Part shown: positions 40,232 to 49,088 of the stretch, one piece after another | Numbering within the stretch: position 1 is the first letter of the stretch | Layout: each line of letters starts with the position of its first letter | Source: Aeromonas taiwanensis | Lineage (GTDB): Bacteria > Pseudomonadota > Gammaproteobacteria > Enterobacterales > Aeromonadaceae | Length of the DNA stretch: 64,000 nucleotides | Assembly: GCF_000820165.1 (NCBI RefSeq) | Contig: NZ_CDDD01000101.1 | Coordinates: 124,001-188,000 of the forward strand | Reading direction: 5' to 3' | Made by a program: the position numbers and the translations under genes | The notes under the pieces: generated by a model | Databases searched by the model: none | What the model saw: the letters and a program-made list of their open reading frames with translations, nothing else | Told to the model about the DNA's origin: nothing

Positions 40232-40894
40232 TCACGCCTCCGCCTTTTGACCCTTGAGTCGAGCCAGCTCCCGCTCAATCTCGTCGTTCAGCTCCAGCTC
40301 GCGGAACTGGGCCTCGAGGGACGGATTCTGCCCCAGGGTCGCCGCCTCCAGTTGCGCCTCCAGCTGATCGACCCGGTTCTGGAAACCGTCGAAACGGGCC
40401 ACCAGCTCGTGCATGCGCTGGTTGTCCACCTGGGCGCGGGCACGAAGGCGGCTGTGGGCGGTCTGCTCCCGCAGGGTCAGCAGCTTCTGCTTCTCCCGCG
40501 CTTCGGTCAGCTTGGCCGCCAGCCGCTCGCTGTCGGCGGTGAGCTGGGCCAGTACCTCGGCCACCCGGGCCTTGTCCTCTTCCAGCCGTTCGCACTGCTT
40601 CACCTCGGCCAGCTTCTCGGTGAGGGCGGCACGGGCGAGATCTTCCCGGCCTTTCTGGATGGCGAGCTCGGCCTTGGCCGACCACTCCTGGATCTGGTGG
40701 CGCAGCGCCTGCTGATGGCGCTCCAGCTGCTTCTGTTCGGCGATGACGCGGGCGGCCTGGGTACGCATCTCGATCTGGACCTGCTCCATCTCCTCGATCA
40801 TCAGCCGCAGCATCTTCTCCGGCTCTTCGCTCTTGTCGAGCAGGCTGTGCAGGTTGGCATTGATCACGTCGGTCAGGCGGCTGAATACGCTCAT
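40232..40894 (-). CDS. pspA: Phage shock protein PspA
   Basis: Peripheral membrane ESCRT-III-like protein that protects damaged inner membranes and inhibits the activator PspF. 220 residues, almost all coiled-coil helix. The N-terminal amphipathic helix MSVFSRLTDVINANLHSLLD and EEPEKMLRLMIEEMEQ are diagnostic. ATG 40894 follows AAGGAG. A sigma54-type site lies 46 bp upstream. Operon pspA-pspC-pspG; pspB is absent here and pspF is not adjacent. Confidence 0.95.
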   Translation of the reverse strand: MSVFSRLTDVINANLHSLLDKSEEPEKMLRLMIEEMEQVQIEMRTQAARVIAEQKQLERHQQALRHQIQEWSAKAELAIQKGREDLARAALTEKLAEVKQCERLEEDKARVAEVLAQLTADSERLAAKLTEAREKQKLLTLREQTAHSRLRARAQVDNQRMHELVARFDGFQNRVDQLEAQLEAATLGQNPSLEAQFRELELNDEIERELARLKGQKAEA

Positions 40895-40939
40895 GGTCTG
40901 GCTCCTTGTTGATGGGATGACAATCTCTTCCCATGACAT

Positions 40940-40955
40940 TACAAGAGCCGTGCCA
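40940..40955 (-). promoter_or_regulatory. Sigma54 promoter of pspA
   Basis: Minus-strand TGGCACG GCTC TTGTA matches the -24 element exactly; the -12 element is TTGTA instead of TTGCA. Position 46 bp upstream of pspA fits PspF/sigma54 control known for psp operons. Confidence 0.75.
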
Positions 40956-41057
40956 AGATAAATTATTGTTGTTTTACATATAGATATGAATCACACACTC
41001 GCTACCAGTCGGCCTAATGTGGTGAAAACAACCACCCAAGTGGCGATATTTACCAAC

Positions 41058-41089
41058 AAAAAAGGGAGCCCCTGGCTCCCTCTTTTTTC
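41058..41089 (-). terminator. Terminator of the acyltransferase gene
   Basis: AAAGGGAGCC / GGCTCCCTCTTT hairpin with T tract on the minus strand, 17 bases after the plsC stop. Confidence 0.8.
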
Positions 41090-41106
41090 TGTCAGCTGTG
41101 GCAGGC

Positions 41107-41835
41107 TCAGGCAGCCGGACGGTGACCCAGCTTGCCGTCCAGCTCCGCCAGCTTGGCTTCCATCTGCGCCCGGCAGGTGTCGGAGAGCTCGCGAATGCCG
41201 GCGGCGCCGTGCTCCTTGGAGCACAGGGGAGGCAGCATCTCCAGCAACACCTCGCCGTTGTCCCAGCGGTTCAGATCCACCTGGCCGAAATAGCTGGAGC
41301 AGACGATGGGCACCACGGGCACCTCGGCCTGGACGGCGGTATGGAAGGCGCCGGCCTTGAACGGCAGCAGACCGCGCCCCTGGGAGCGGGTCCCCTCCGG
41401 GAACATCCAGATGGAGGTGCCACGCGCCTTGATGCGATCCACCACCTGGCCTATGGTGCCGATGGCGCGGGAGCGGTTGGAGCGGTCGATCAGCACGTTG
41501 CCGGAGAGCCAGAAGATAAGGCCGAAGAAGGGCAGCCACAGCAAGCTCTTCTTGCCCACCGCCACCACGCCGGGTCGCACCGCACCGGTCACTGTGAAGA
41601 TGTCGAAGTTGCTCTGGTGGTTGCAGACATAGACCGCCGGACCTACCGACTTGACCTCGTCCGGAATGGTGACCCGCACCTTGAGCCCGATGAGGGGGCA
41701 GACCGCGTGGTACATGCGGGCAAAGACATAGACGTTGTTCGGATGGCGCGGGCGCACCAGACAGAGCAACAGGCCAAAGACGAACCAGAAGACGAGCAGC
41801 AGGGCCAGCAGCAGCACACGGGCAAGTTTGAGCAT
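41107..41835 (-). CDS. plsC: 1-acylglycerol-3-phosphate acyltransferase (PlsC type)
   Basis: Makes phosphatidate from lysophosphatidate at the inner membrane. 242 residues with an N-terminal membrane helix (about 5-28). The NHx4D motif is NHQSNFD near residue 72. FPEGTRSQGRG (about 146-156) and VPVVPIVCSS follow. This fits E. coli PlsC (245 residues). In Aeromonas more than one PlsC-like gene may exist, so it could be a paralogue. TATACT upstream resembles a -10 box. Confidence 0.9.
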   Translation of the reverse strand: MLKLARVLLLALLLVFWFVFGLLLCLVRPRHPNNVYVFARMYHAVCPLIGLKVRVTIPDEVKSVGPAVYVCNHQSNFDIFTVTGAVRPGVVAVGKKSLLWLPFFGLIFWLSGNVLIDRSNRSRAIGTIGQVVDRIKARGTSIWMFPEGTRSQGRGLLPFKAGAFHTAVQAEVPVVPIVCSSYFGQVDLNRWDNGEVLLEMLPPLCSKEHGAAGIRELSDTCRAQMEAKLAELDGKLGHRPAA

Positions 41836-41999
41836 CGAACACCTCGAAATGTGATTCGGCGCAGTATACTGGTCCCCCTTTTAGCGAACAAGCGTTCGCC
41901 AGACAGAACCGACCAGCCCCGGACGGCCACCCGCGGCCCCGACTTGCCCCTCCCGCCATTGGCCGTTAGGATGTGCCCATCTTGATGAACGGGGCGAGC

Positions 42000-42374
42000 A
42001 TGATTCACCAACAACGCGTGGCGAAACGACTCCTGCTGCTGGTCTGCCTGCTGGTGCTCAATTGCGCTGCCCAGCCGCTGGCCCGGCTCGCCCTGCTCGA
42101 TCAGGCCATCGGCTGCCAGATCCAGCTCACCCAGGTGACGGACGACAAGCAGGCCGAGTCCAGCCCCAGTCCGCATCCCACCAGCTGCCAGCTCAACGGC
42201 AAGTGGCTGAGCGCCGCCACCCTGCTCAGCGTCGAACAGCTGTTCTTCGCGGTGGCACTGGTGGTCGCCCTGCTGGCACCGCTCTGGCGATACGTCCCCC
42301 CTCTGCCCCCACCCAGAGTCATCTCCCCGCCCGAGCGGCGTCTTCATCTCACCCTCTGCGTCTGGCGGGAATGA
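42000..42374 (+). CDS. Small membrane protein heading the scs operon (ScsA position)
   Basis: A 124-residue protein with an N-terminal hydrophobic segment (about 10-25, LLLLVCLLVLNCAAQ), a polar middle with Cys residues (AIGCQIQ, TSCQLNG), a second helix near 75-95 (VEQLFFAVALVVALLAPLW) and a proline-rich end. I do not recognise a domain. Its place just before ScsB, ScsC and ScsD matches ScsA of the Salmonella copper-suppressor operon, but similarity cannot be judged here. I chose ATG 42000; ATG 41985 is possible. Confidence 0.7.
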   Translation: MIHQQRVAKRLLLLVCLLVLNCAAQPLARLALLDQAIGCQIQLTQVTDDKQAESSPSPHPTSCQLNGKWLSAATLLSVEQLFFAVALVVALLAPLWRYVPPLPPPRVISPPERRLHLTLCVWRE

Positions 42375-42426
42375 GTTCGACGGTTTCTCTCATCCACCGT
42401 CATTCATTTCTTTGCGAGACAACAAG

Positions 42427-44466
42427 ATGTCAAATCTCTTCAAGGCAACCCTGTTACTGGGCTGCTTGCTGTGGCAATCCGCAGGGTTGGCCGGCGACAC
42501 CGGCTGGCTCACCAGCCCCCGGAACGATCACGCCAAAGTGCGGCTGCTGGCCGACCGCAGCACGCCGGACCACACCCGTATCCTGCTCGAGGTCGCCCTC
42601 GAATCGGGCTGGAAGACCTACTGGCACAGCCCGGGTGAAGGGGGCATAGCGCCCCAGATCCTGTGGGATGGTCCGGTCGGCGACTTCCAGTGGCACTGGC
42701 CCACGCCGCGCCCCTTCGAGGTGGCCGGGCTCAGCACCCAGGGCTACGACGAGGCGGTGCGCTTCCCCCTGAGCCTCAGCTATCCGGCCGGGCAACCCCT
42801 CACGGGCACCTTGCGCCTCTCCACCTGCAGCAACGTCTGCATCCTGACCGACTACCCCTTCACCCTGGCGGTGAACGGGCAGGCACCCGCCGGTTTCGAC
42901 TTCGCCTGGGCCCAGGCCATGAGCACGCTGCCCCAGCCCCTGCCCGCCGACACCCGGGTCGCGCTCGGCTACCAGCACAACCAGCTGCAGCTGCGCGCCG
43001 AGCGGGCGGAGGGCTGGCAGGCCCCGTCCCTCTTCATCGACGCTCTGGAGGGAGCCGAGTTCGGCAAGCCGGTGATAGACGTGCAGGGCAACACCCTGAT
43101 CGCCCGGGTGCCGGTGAGCGACGGTTGGCAAGGGGATGCCCCCGACCTGCGCGGCCAGCGCCTCGGCCTGCTGCTCACCAGCGGCGAGCAGGCCTGGCAG
43201 ACCAGTGCCACCATAGCCGGGCCGCTGCCCCTGCCCACCCAGGGTCACCCCCTCTTCTGGTTGCTGGGGGCGGCGCTGCTCGGCGGTCTCATCCTCAACC
43301 TGATGCCCTGCGTGCTGCCGGTGCTGGCCCTGAAACTCGGCACCGTGCTGCAACAGCAGGAACGGGAACAGCGACAGGTGCGCAGGCAGTTTCTCGCCGC
43401 CAGCGGCGGTATCCTCGCCTCCTTCTGGGTGTTGGCGGCCATGAGCAGCCTGCTGCGCGCGACTCAGGGCGCCGTCGGCTGGGGGATCCAGTTCCAGAGC
43501 GCCGGTTTCATCGGCTTCATGGTGGCGGTGACCCTGCTGTTTTGCGCCAACCTGCTGGGGCTGTTCGAGATAAGGCTGCCGAGCAGTCTCAGTACCCGGC
43601 TCGCCACCCGCGGCGGTAACGGATTGGGCGGGCACTTCCTGCAGGGGAGCTTCGCCACCCTGCTGGCGACCCCCTGCTCCGCCCCCTTCCTCGGCACCGC
43701 GGTGGCCTTTGCCCTGGCGGCGCCCCTCGGCCAGCTCTGGCTCATCTTCACGGCGCTCGGCCTTGGCATGAGCCTGCCCTGGCTGCTGGTGGCGGCCCTG
43801 CCCCGCCTCGCCCTCTGGCTGCCGAAGCCGGGTCGCTGGATGGGGCACCTGCGCATCCTGCTCGGCCTGATGATGCTGGGCTCCAGCCTCTGGCTGGCGA
43901 GCCTGCTCGGCAACCACCTGGGCAGCACGGCGACCGGCTGGCTGATGGCGGCCATGGTGCTGGCACTGCTGGTGGGCATCCTCTGGCGTTACGGCATCCG
44001 GGGCGCCACGCTGGCCCTCGCCCTCTCGGCCCTCATCGGCGGCGCCCTGCTGCTGGGGGGCGCGCTCACCGCGCAGGGCTCGGGCGGCGTCGACCGGGTG
44101 GCCTGGCAGCCCCTCTCCGAGCGGGCCATCGCCGACGCCCTGGCCCAGAACAAGCGGGTCTTCGTGGACGTCACCGCCGACTGGTGCGTCACCTGCAAGG
44201 CCAACAAGTACAACGTGCTGCTGCGCGATGAGGTGCAGAGCGCCCTGTCGGCACCGGACGTGGTGGCCCTGCGCGGAGACTGGAGCCGGCCAAACGACGC
44301 CATCTCGGCCTTCCTGCGCCAGCGCGGCGCGGCCGCCGTCCCCTTCAACCAGATCTACGGGCCCGGTCTGCCAGAGGGAGAGATCCTCTCCCCCCTGCTG
44401 GACAAGGCCGACCTGCTCATCGTCTTGAAAAAGGCCGGCCTCATCCAGCCCGCCTCCCAGTTCTAA
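42427..44466 (+). CDS. scsB: Thiol:disulfide interchange protein, ScsB/DsbD family
   Basis: Moves electrons from cytoplasmic thioredoxin across the membrane to periplasmic partners. 679 residues: signal peptide (about 1-23), N-terminal DsbD-alpha-type domain with Cys pair CSNVC near residue 134, an eight-helix core (about 275-555) with LMPCVLPVLALKLG and ATPCSAPFLGTAV as the redox cysteines, and a thioredoxin-like end with DWCVTCKANK. The domain order is that of ScsB, with the extended N-terminal region. ATG 42427; ScsC follows after 10 bp. Confidence 0.92.
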   Translation: MSNLFKATLLLGCLLWQSAGLAGDTGWLTSPRNDHAKVRLLADRSTPDHTRILLEVALESGWKTYWHSPGEGGIAPQILWDGPVGDFQWHWPTPRPFEVAGLSTQGYDEAVRFPLSLSYPAGQPLTGTLRLSTCSNVCILTDYPFTLAVNGQAPAGFDFAWAQAMSTLPQPLPADTRVALGYQHNQLQLRAERAEGWQAPSLFIDALEGAEFGKPVIDVQGNTLIARVPVSDGWQGDAPDLRGQRLGLLLTSGEQAWQTSATIAGPLPLPTQGHPLFWLLGAALLGGLILNLMPCVLPVLALKLGTVLQQQEREQRQVRRQFLAASGGILASFWVLAAMSSLLRATQGAVGWGIQFQSAGFIGFMVAVTLLFCANLLGLFEIRLPSSLSTRLATRGGNGLGGHFLQGSFATLLATPCSAPFLGTAVAFALAAPLGQLWLIFTALGLGMSLPWLLVAALPRLALWLPKPGRWMGHLRILLGLMMLGSSLWLASLLGNHLGSTATGWLMAAMVLALLVGILWRYGIRGATLALALSALIGGALLLGGALTAQGSGGVDRVAWQPLSERAIADALAQNKRVFVDVTADWCVTCKANKYNVLLRDEVQSALSAPDVVALRGDWSRPNDAISAFLRQRGAAAVPFNQIYGPGLPEGEILSPLLDKADLLIVLKKAGLIQPASQF

Positions 44467-44476
44467 GGAGAATGCC

Positions 44477-45214
44477 ATGAAACTGCCTACCCTGACCCTG
44501 ATCGCCACCCTCTCTGCCAGCCTGCTGGCCCCGGCCCTGCACGCCGCCCCGTTTACCCCGGAGCAGGAGGCCCGCATCAAGGAGCTGATCCGCGAGACCC
44601 TGGTCCAGAACCCCAAGATCCTCGACGAGGCGGCCGAATCCTGGGAGAAGCAGAACGCCGCAGCCCAGGCGTCCCAGCTCGGTGACTTCATCAAGGGCAA
44701 CCAGGATGTGTTGTTCAACAGCGCCACCAGCCCGCGCCTCGGCGCCAAGAACCCCAAGCTGACCCTGGTGCTGTTCACCGACTACAACTGCCCCTACTGC
44801 AAGCAGTTCGATCCCCAGCTGACCAAGCTGCTCAAGGCCTATCCGGACGATCTGGGGCTGGTCATCAAGCTGCTGCCGTTCAAGGGCCAGAGCTCCGCCA
44901 AGGCGGCCCAGTACAGCCTCACCCTGTGGCAGCAGGATCCCGCCCGCTTCCTCCCCCTGCACGACAAGCTGATGAGCAAGCAGGGCATGCTGACCGAAAC
45001 GGACATCAACAAGGCGCTGGCCGCCACCGACAACCTGAGCCTCACCCCCAACGCCAAGGCGACCGAGGAGCTGCGCAACAGCCTGCGCATCGGCACCCTG
45101 CTCGGTGTGCAGGGCACCCCGGCGACGCTCATCGGCAACCAGCTGGTGCCAGGCGCCATCTCCTATGACGAACTGGAGCAGCTGGTGAAGGCCGAGCTGG
45201 CCAAGCGGAGCTAA
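44477..45214 (+). CDS. scsC: DsbA-family periplasmic protein ScsC
   Basis: A 245-residue thioredoxin-fold oxidoreductase/isomerase. Signal peptide 1-23 (ending HAA). An N-terminal helical stretch with FTPEQEARIKELIRETLVQNPKIL resembles the trimerisation region of ScsC. The active site is CPYC in FTDYNCPYCKQFD near residue 111, and the cis-Pro loop is GVQGTPATLIGN. ATG 44477 follows AAGGAG. Expected redox partner: ScsB. Confidence 0.92.
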   Translation: MKLPTLTLIATLSASLLAPALHAAPFTPEQEARIKELIRETLVQNPKILDEAAESWEKQNAAAQASQLGDFIKGNQDVLFNSATSPRLGAKNPKLTLVLFTDYNCPYCKQFDPQLTKLLKAYPDDLGLVIKLLPFKGQSSAKAAQYSLTLWQQDPARFLPLHDKLMSKQGMLTETDINKALAATDNLSLTPNAKATEELRNSLRIGTLLGVQGTPATLIGNQLVPGAISYDELEQLVKAELAKRS

Positions 45215-45217
45215 ACC

Positions 45218-45742
45218 ATGGCTGAGGATGCCGCTGTAAAGGCACCGCGCTGGCGGCGCTGGGGCAAGGAAGCCCTCTGGCTGCTGCTGATGGCGCTGGT
45301 CGTCTCCACCCTGCTGGATCTGTGGCGCGGCCCCAGTCTGCCGGAGGGAGCCATGACCGCCCCCCTCACCCTGCAGAACGGCACCACCACGGATCTCGCG
45401 ACCCTGAGCCAGGGCCGGCCGCTGCTGGTCTACTATTGGGCCAGCTGGTGCGGGGTGTGCCGCTTCACCACGCCGACCGTGGACCGGCTCTGGCAGGAGG
45501 GAGAGAACGTGTTGACGGTAGCCTTGCGCTCCGGCGACGACACCCGACTGCACGCGGGGATGGAGAAGAAAGGGCTCGCCTTTCCGACCCACAACGATGC
45601 GTCCGGGGCCCTCGCCGAGCGCTGGGAAGTGGGGGTGACCCCCACCTTCCTCATCGTCAGGGATGGGCAGCTGGTGAGCAGCACCACGGGCTGGAGCAGC
45701 CGCTGGGGGCTCAAGCTGCGGCTGCTGTGGGCCCGCTGGTAA
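45218..45742 (+). CDS. scsD: Membrane-anchored thioredoxin-like protein ScsD
   Basis: A 174-residue TlpA-like protein with an N-terminal membrane anchor (about 20-36) and a periplasmic thioredoxin domain. The active site is CGVC in YYWASWCGVCRFTTP near residue 77, with the cis-Pro loop GVTPTFLIV. It starts three bases after scsC and ends the operon before a strong terminator. Scs proteins counter copper and oxidative thiol damage in Salmonella; the same role here is inferred. Confidence 0.9.
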   Translation: MAEDAAVKAPRWRRWGKEALWLLLMALVVSTLLDLWRGPSLPEGAMTAPLTLQNGTTTDLATLSQGRPLLVYYWASWCGVCRFTTPTVDRLWQEGENVLTVALRSGDDTRLHAGMEKKGLAFPTHNDASGALAERWEVGVTPTFLIVRDGQLVSSTTGWSSRWGLKLRLLWARW

Positions 45743-45764
45743 ACCGCCGCCACGCAAGAAATGC

Positions 45765-45796
45765 AAAGAGCCCGGTATCGCTACCGGGCTCTTTTT
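45765..45796. terminator. Terminator of the scs operon
   Basis: AAAGAGCCCGGTA / TACCGGGCTCTTT perfect stem with TCGC loop and a T run, between convergent genes. Confidence 0.92.
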
Positions 45797-45815
45797 TTAT
45801 TGAAGGCTGCCAAGC

Positions 45816-46247
45816 CTATTGCTGCGCGGGGGTCATCATCCCCTGCCCGAGCCGTCCCTTGACGCTGGCCCGCTCGGCCTCGTCGAGCACCCCGTCCCCG
45901 TTTTTGTCCATCCGGGTGAAGATGGCCTCATGGCGCGCCATGAACTGCTCCTTGGTCGTGTCCTGCATCGGCCTCATGTTGCCCATGTTCCCCATCTTGC
46001 CCGGCATGGCCTTGCCGGACTGCTGCATCGCCTCGTGCATCTTGGCCATGGCGGCCTCTCTCTCGGCCACCGACAGGGTGCCATCCTTGTCGGTATCCTG
46101 CCGGGCGAAACGCTGCTCGGCTCTTTCCATGAACTGGGCCTTGGTGATGTCTCCCTTGATGAGCATCATGGGCTCGTCGAGGGGCTCCTCGGCAGCAAGG
46201 GCGGCGCCGCCAAGCAATACCAGAGGCAAAAGATAAAATTTGAGCAT
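45816..46247 (-). CDS. Secreted EF-hand protein
   Basis: A 143-residue protein with a signal peptide (residues 1-18, ending ALA). Two canonical calcium loops are visible: DTDKDGTLSVAE (about 51-62) and DKNGDGVLDEAE (about 114-125), separated by a Met-rich stretch (KMHEAMQQSGKAMPGKMGNM) that could bind copper or methionine-oxidising species. ATG 46247; upstream codons in frame lack homology. Function unknown. Convergent with the scs operon. Confidence 0.88.
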   Translation of the reverse strand: MLKFYLLPLVLLGGAALAAEEPLDEPMMLIKGDITKAQFMERAEQRFARQDTDKDGTLSVAEREAAMAKMHEAMQQSGKAMPGKMGNMGNMRPMQDTTKEQFMARHEAIFTRMDKNGDGVLDEAERASVKGRLGQGMMTPAQQ

Positions 46248-46537
46248 GGCTGTCCATTCCTTAAGTAAGGGTCTCGGCCCCGCCGAGGCCTGCTGAAGAT
46301 CGCCGGGGCAACGCCCGGCGCCTCCTGTAGTGTAGCCCCGGGGCCGCCCCCCACCGGGAGCCAGATCCCAGGACGCACCGGCCGTACTCTCCGTCTGGTT
46401 ACTTTTCTTCCTATTCATGGCGATGGCGGGAGCTTTGCGTTAAAATCACCGGTTTTTGCCAAGCCTGGTTTGCCACCTTTCCCGTCACCAGGCCCCCGCA
46501 GGGTGAATTCCACGATGCCAGTGAGGCAGGATCCGTC

Positions 46538-46822
46538 ATGAACAACTACTTCCGGGTGTTGGGCGTCAAGTCCAACGCCAGTGAAAACGACATCAAGAAA
46601 GCCTATCGACGGCTGTCGAACCAGTACCACCCCGACAAGCTGCACGGGGCCACGGATGAAGAGAAAGAGCAGGCAGCCGCCCGGCTGCACCAGATAAAGC
46701 AGGCCTATGAGGTGTTGTCCGATCCGAAACAGCGGGCCGCCTTCATCAAGGATTTCAACAACGTCATCGTGACCGATCCCGCTGCTGCCATGCAGGAGAT
46801 GTGGGACCAGTTCTACCCCTGA
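46538..46822 (+). CDS. DnaJ-domain protein
   Basis: A 94-residue J-domain-only protein. [20 protein letters not shown] starts the domain, the HPD motif is H31-P32-D33 in YHPDKLHG, and [14 protein letters not shown] ends it. The tail (about 75-94) is short and lacks zinc-finger or C-terminal substrate domains, so it probably delivers a specific client to DnaK. It heads a run of four same-strand genes with gaps of 11-22 bp. Confidence 0.93.
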   Translation: MNNYFRVLGVKSNASENDIKKAYRRLSNQYHPDKLHGATDEEKEQAAARLHQIKQAYEVLSDPKQRAAFIKDFNNVIVTDPAAAMQEMWDQFYP

Positions 46823-46844
46823 GACACCAGGCAAGAAGGCGACT

Positions 46845-47393
46845 ATGCAAAAGAAATGGGACCAGGCACGGCTCAAGGCCCTGCAAAGCGATGCCAGCGA
46901 GAATATCGAATCCTACCGGGATCAGGACGACCCCAAGGGGCTGGAGCAGTTCACCGACCAGATGAAGGCCCTGCTGCTGGCCGACATGAGCATGCTGGAG
47001 TTCATGCCCGAATACCTGCCGCTCGCCCTCTATGGCCGGGTGCAGTTCCCGGCCAAGGCCAAGGGGCAGTGGAACAAGTGGCTCGCCAGCGGCGAGCAGC
47101 CCTCCTGGGACGAGTTCAAGGTGAGCGTCGGCTTCAACAACGCCGCCCTGCCGCTGGTCAAGGCGGTGCGGGCCCAGAGCGAAGATCAACTGATGGAAGC
47201 CTGCGCCGTGCTGTTCCTGCTCGACAACCCGCTGCCCCGCGGCAGCCACCGTGCCGATGACGACTACGAGCTGCGCGACGAGGAAGAAGATGACGGGGAA
47301 GATGCCGACGCCGACTACCACGGCGGCGGCCGCCGCGATCGCTATGGCGACGACCAGGGCGAGCAGGATATGTACGACGAAGTCCGTTTCTAA
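46845..47393 (+). CDS. Unknown protein with acidic tail, DnaJ-linked cluster
   Basis: A 182-residue soluble protein. The first 125 residues look helical ([41 protein letters not shown]). The C-terminal 45 residues are strongly acidic and low in complexity ([18 protein letters not shown]) and end QDMYDEVRF. No known domain recognised. It starts 22 bp after the J-domain gene and ends 13 bp before the next gene. The acidic tail may be the segment recognised by a partner. Confidence 0.85.
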   Translation: MQKKWDQARLKALQSDASENIESYRDQDDPKGLEQFTDQMKALLLADMSMLEFMPEYLPLALYGRVQFPAKAKGQWNKWLASGEQPSWDEFKVSVGFNNAALPLVKAVRAQSEDQLMEACAVLFLLDNPLPRGSHRADDDYELRDEEEDDGEDADADYHGGGRRDRYGDDQGEQDMYDEVRF

Positions 47394-47406
47394 CTTGGGG
47401 CAAGGC

Positions 47407-48174
47407 ATGAGCAACAGTCTGATAGAAATTACCGCCATCGAGATCAAAGAGCTGGCCGTCATCGAGCCGAAGCAGGCCAGCGAGAAGTTCGAGCTGATCG
47501 CCAAGACCATGTCTGACGACCAGCTGGCGGAAGTCATTGAAAATATTGATATCGTTACCCTGACCCAGATCAACGGCCAGCACGACATCTCCTTCCCCTC
47601 CATCATCTCCGAGCTGATGACCCCGGAGCGAATCCGCGACATCGTCTGCCAGCAGCCCCTCTACTGGGAAGAGGCGATCAAGAACAACGCCGACGAGCTG
47701 CAGCAGCACACCTTCGACTTCCTCAACTACCTGATCCGCACCCAGGAGAGCGAAGCCAAGCAGCGCGAGATCCTCGAATGCGTGGCCGAGGATCCGGCCG
47801 GCCTCTTCTACCTCGCCATCCCCTTTATCGAGTTCTACCGCGGCGATCGCTATGAAGAAGAGGAAGGCTATCGCGACGTGCTGCACGCCGAAGAGGAAGA
47901 TCTCGAAGAGTCCCTGCGCTACAGCGAGCGCCAGCAGAGCGAGGATGTCCACGACTACGCCCTGGACGACCCGCGCAGCCTCTTGATGCTGATCCGCGAG
48001 CTGGCCCCCGAGGTGGAGAAGTCCATCAAGTCGCTGCTGCGCAATGAGCACTCCAGCTGGGACGGCATCATCAACAAGTTTGCCGCCGAGCTGGTGATGC
48101 AGGCCAAAGAGAAGAACAAGGTCGAGGAAGACGAGTACGGCGACGTCGACGACATGTTCAGCTTTCTGGATTAA
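47407..48174 (+). CDS. Unknown protein, DnaJ-linked cluster
   Basis: A 255-residue soluble helical, acidic protein from ATG 47407. Recognisable stretches: ITAIEIKELAVIEPKQASEKF, TLTQINGQHDISFPSIISEL, and a run of Glu around residues 150-170 (YEEEEGYRDVLHAEEEDLEE). It ends YGDVDDMFSFLD, an acidic/aromatic tail that recalls the tail of the preceding gene product. No domain recognised. Confidence 0.85.
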   Translation: MSNSLIEITAIEIKELAVIEPKQASEKFELIAKTMSDDQLAEVIENIDIVTLTQINGQHDISFPSIISELMTPERIRDIVCQQPLYWEEAIKNNADELQQHTFDFLNYLIRTQESEAKQREILECVAEDPAGLFYLAIPFIEFYRGDRYEEEEGYRDVLHAEEEDLEESLRYSERQQSEDVHDYALDDPRSLLMLIRELAPEVEKSIKSLLRNEHSSWDGIINKFAAELVMQAKEKNKVEEDEYGDVDDMFSFLD

Positions 48175-48185
48175 GGAGCCCATTC

Positions 48186-49088
48186 ATGCAGTTAGTCATT
48201 CGCGATGCCAACCAGGGCCCCTATCTCACCCAGGTGCTGCGCTTTGGCCGCGACAATGAACGCCTGAGCGAGCAGCAGCTGGCCGCCATCAAGGGCAAGG
48301 CGGTGCTGATGAGCCTGAAATTCGCCGACAAGTACTACAACAAGTACAAGATGCACCTGCTGGAGCAGGCCGCCCACGACGTCATCGGCGTGGTGAGCCT
48401 GGGGTTGCAGGAGCTCTCCCAGCGGGATCCGGCCAGGGCGCTGGCGCTCTTGCAGGCGCCGGAAGGCCCCATCAAGCCGTTCCAGAAGGGCTGGTCCATG
48501 CTCATCACCGTCAGCCCCAAGCAGGCTGGCAACAGCCTCTACGGTGACGTGGATGCGCGCCTGCTGGACAAGATCTCGAGCCCCCCCGACATCGAGGAGT
48601 GGCAAGGGTGGCAGGAGTACGAGAAGGCGCTGGCCGAGCACAACAAGAGCCGCCTGATGGGGCTGATCGATCAGCACTTCTTCGCCAGCGAGAGCGACCA
48701 CCCTACCATGGAGGACAAGCTGGCCGAGGCCCTGCTCTATCGCATCCTCTGCGGCAAGGGCAGCGGCGCCGCCCCCCTCAGGGTGAAGCAGGATCTCAAG
48801 CGCAAACTGGCGCGAGAGATTGCCCTCGACGAGGCCTGGTTCGCCACCGACCATCTCGCCACCCAGCTCGCCCTGATGCTGAGCGAGCTGCCCGCCGACA
48901 TGGCCGCGGCCCTGCGCCAGGAGCTGAGCCCGGGCTTTGTGCCCAACCTGCTCCATACCCTGGGGTTTGTGCGCCAGTACCAGCAGCTGCAAAAAGAGGA
49001 CGCCTCGCCGGAGAAGCTCGACAACATGGAGATGCGCGCCGGGCTCAAGCACCCCCTGCTCGGCTGGCCCCTCTATCACGACTTCTGA
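48186..49088 (+). CDS. Unknown protein, DnaJ-linked cluster
   Basis: A 300-residue soluble protein, mostly helical, starting ATG 48186 with AAGGAG upstream. Early residues YLTQVLRFGRDNERLSEQQL and LKFADKYYNKYKMHLLEQAAHDVIGVVSLGL look well ordered; the C-terminus is GLKHPLLGWPLYHDF. No domain recognised. It is the last gene of the DnaJ-linked cluster; the next gene is 157 bp away. Confidence 0.85.
   Translation: MQLVIRDANQGPYLTQVLRFGRDNERLSEQQLAAIKGKAVLMSLKFADKYYNKYKMHLLEQAAHDVIGVVSLGLQELSQRDPARALALLQAPEGPIKPFQKGWSMLITVSPKQAGNSLYGDVDARLLDKISSPPDIEEWQGWQEYEKALAEHNKSRLMGLIDQHFFASESDHPTMEDKLAEALLYRILCGKGSGAAPLRVKQDLKRKLAREIALDEAWFATDHLATQLALMLSELPADMAAALRQELSPGFVPNLLHTLGFVRQYQQLQKEDASPEKLDNMEMRAGLKHPLLGWPLYHDF

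Noticed and set aside
41884-41899. GCGAAC/GTTCGC hairpin upstream of plsC
   Set aside because: Only 6 bp of stem with no T tract and no match to a known operator; too weak to call.
42454-44778. 774-residue open frame opposite scsB
   Set aside because: Antisense shadow rich in Gly/Gln/His; the Cys motifs and TM pattern support only the plus-strand ScsB.
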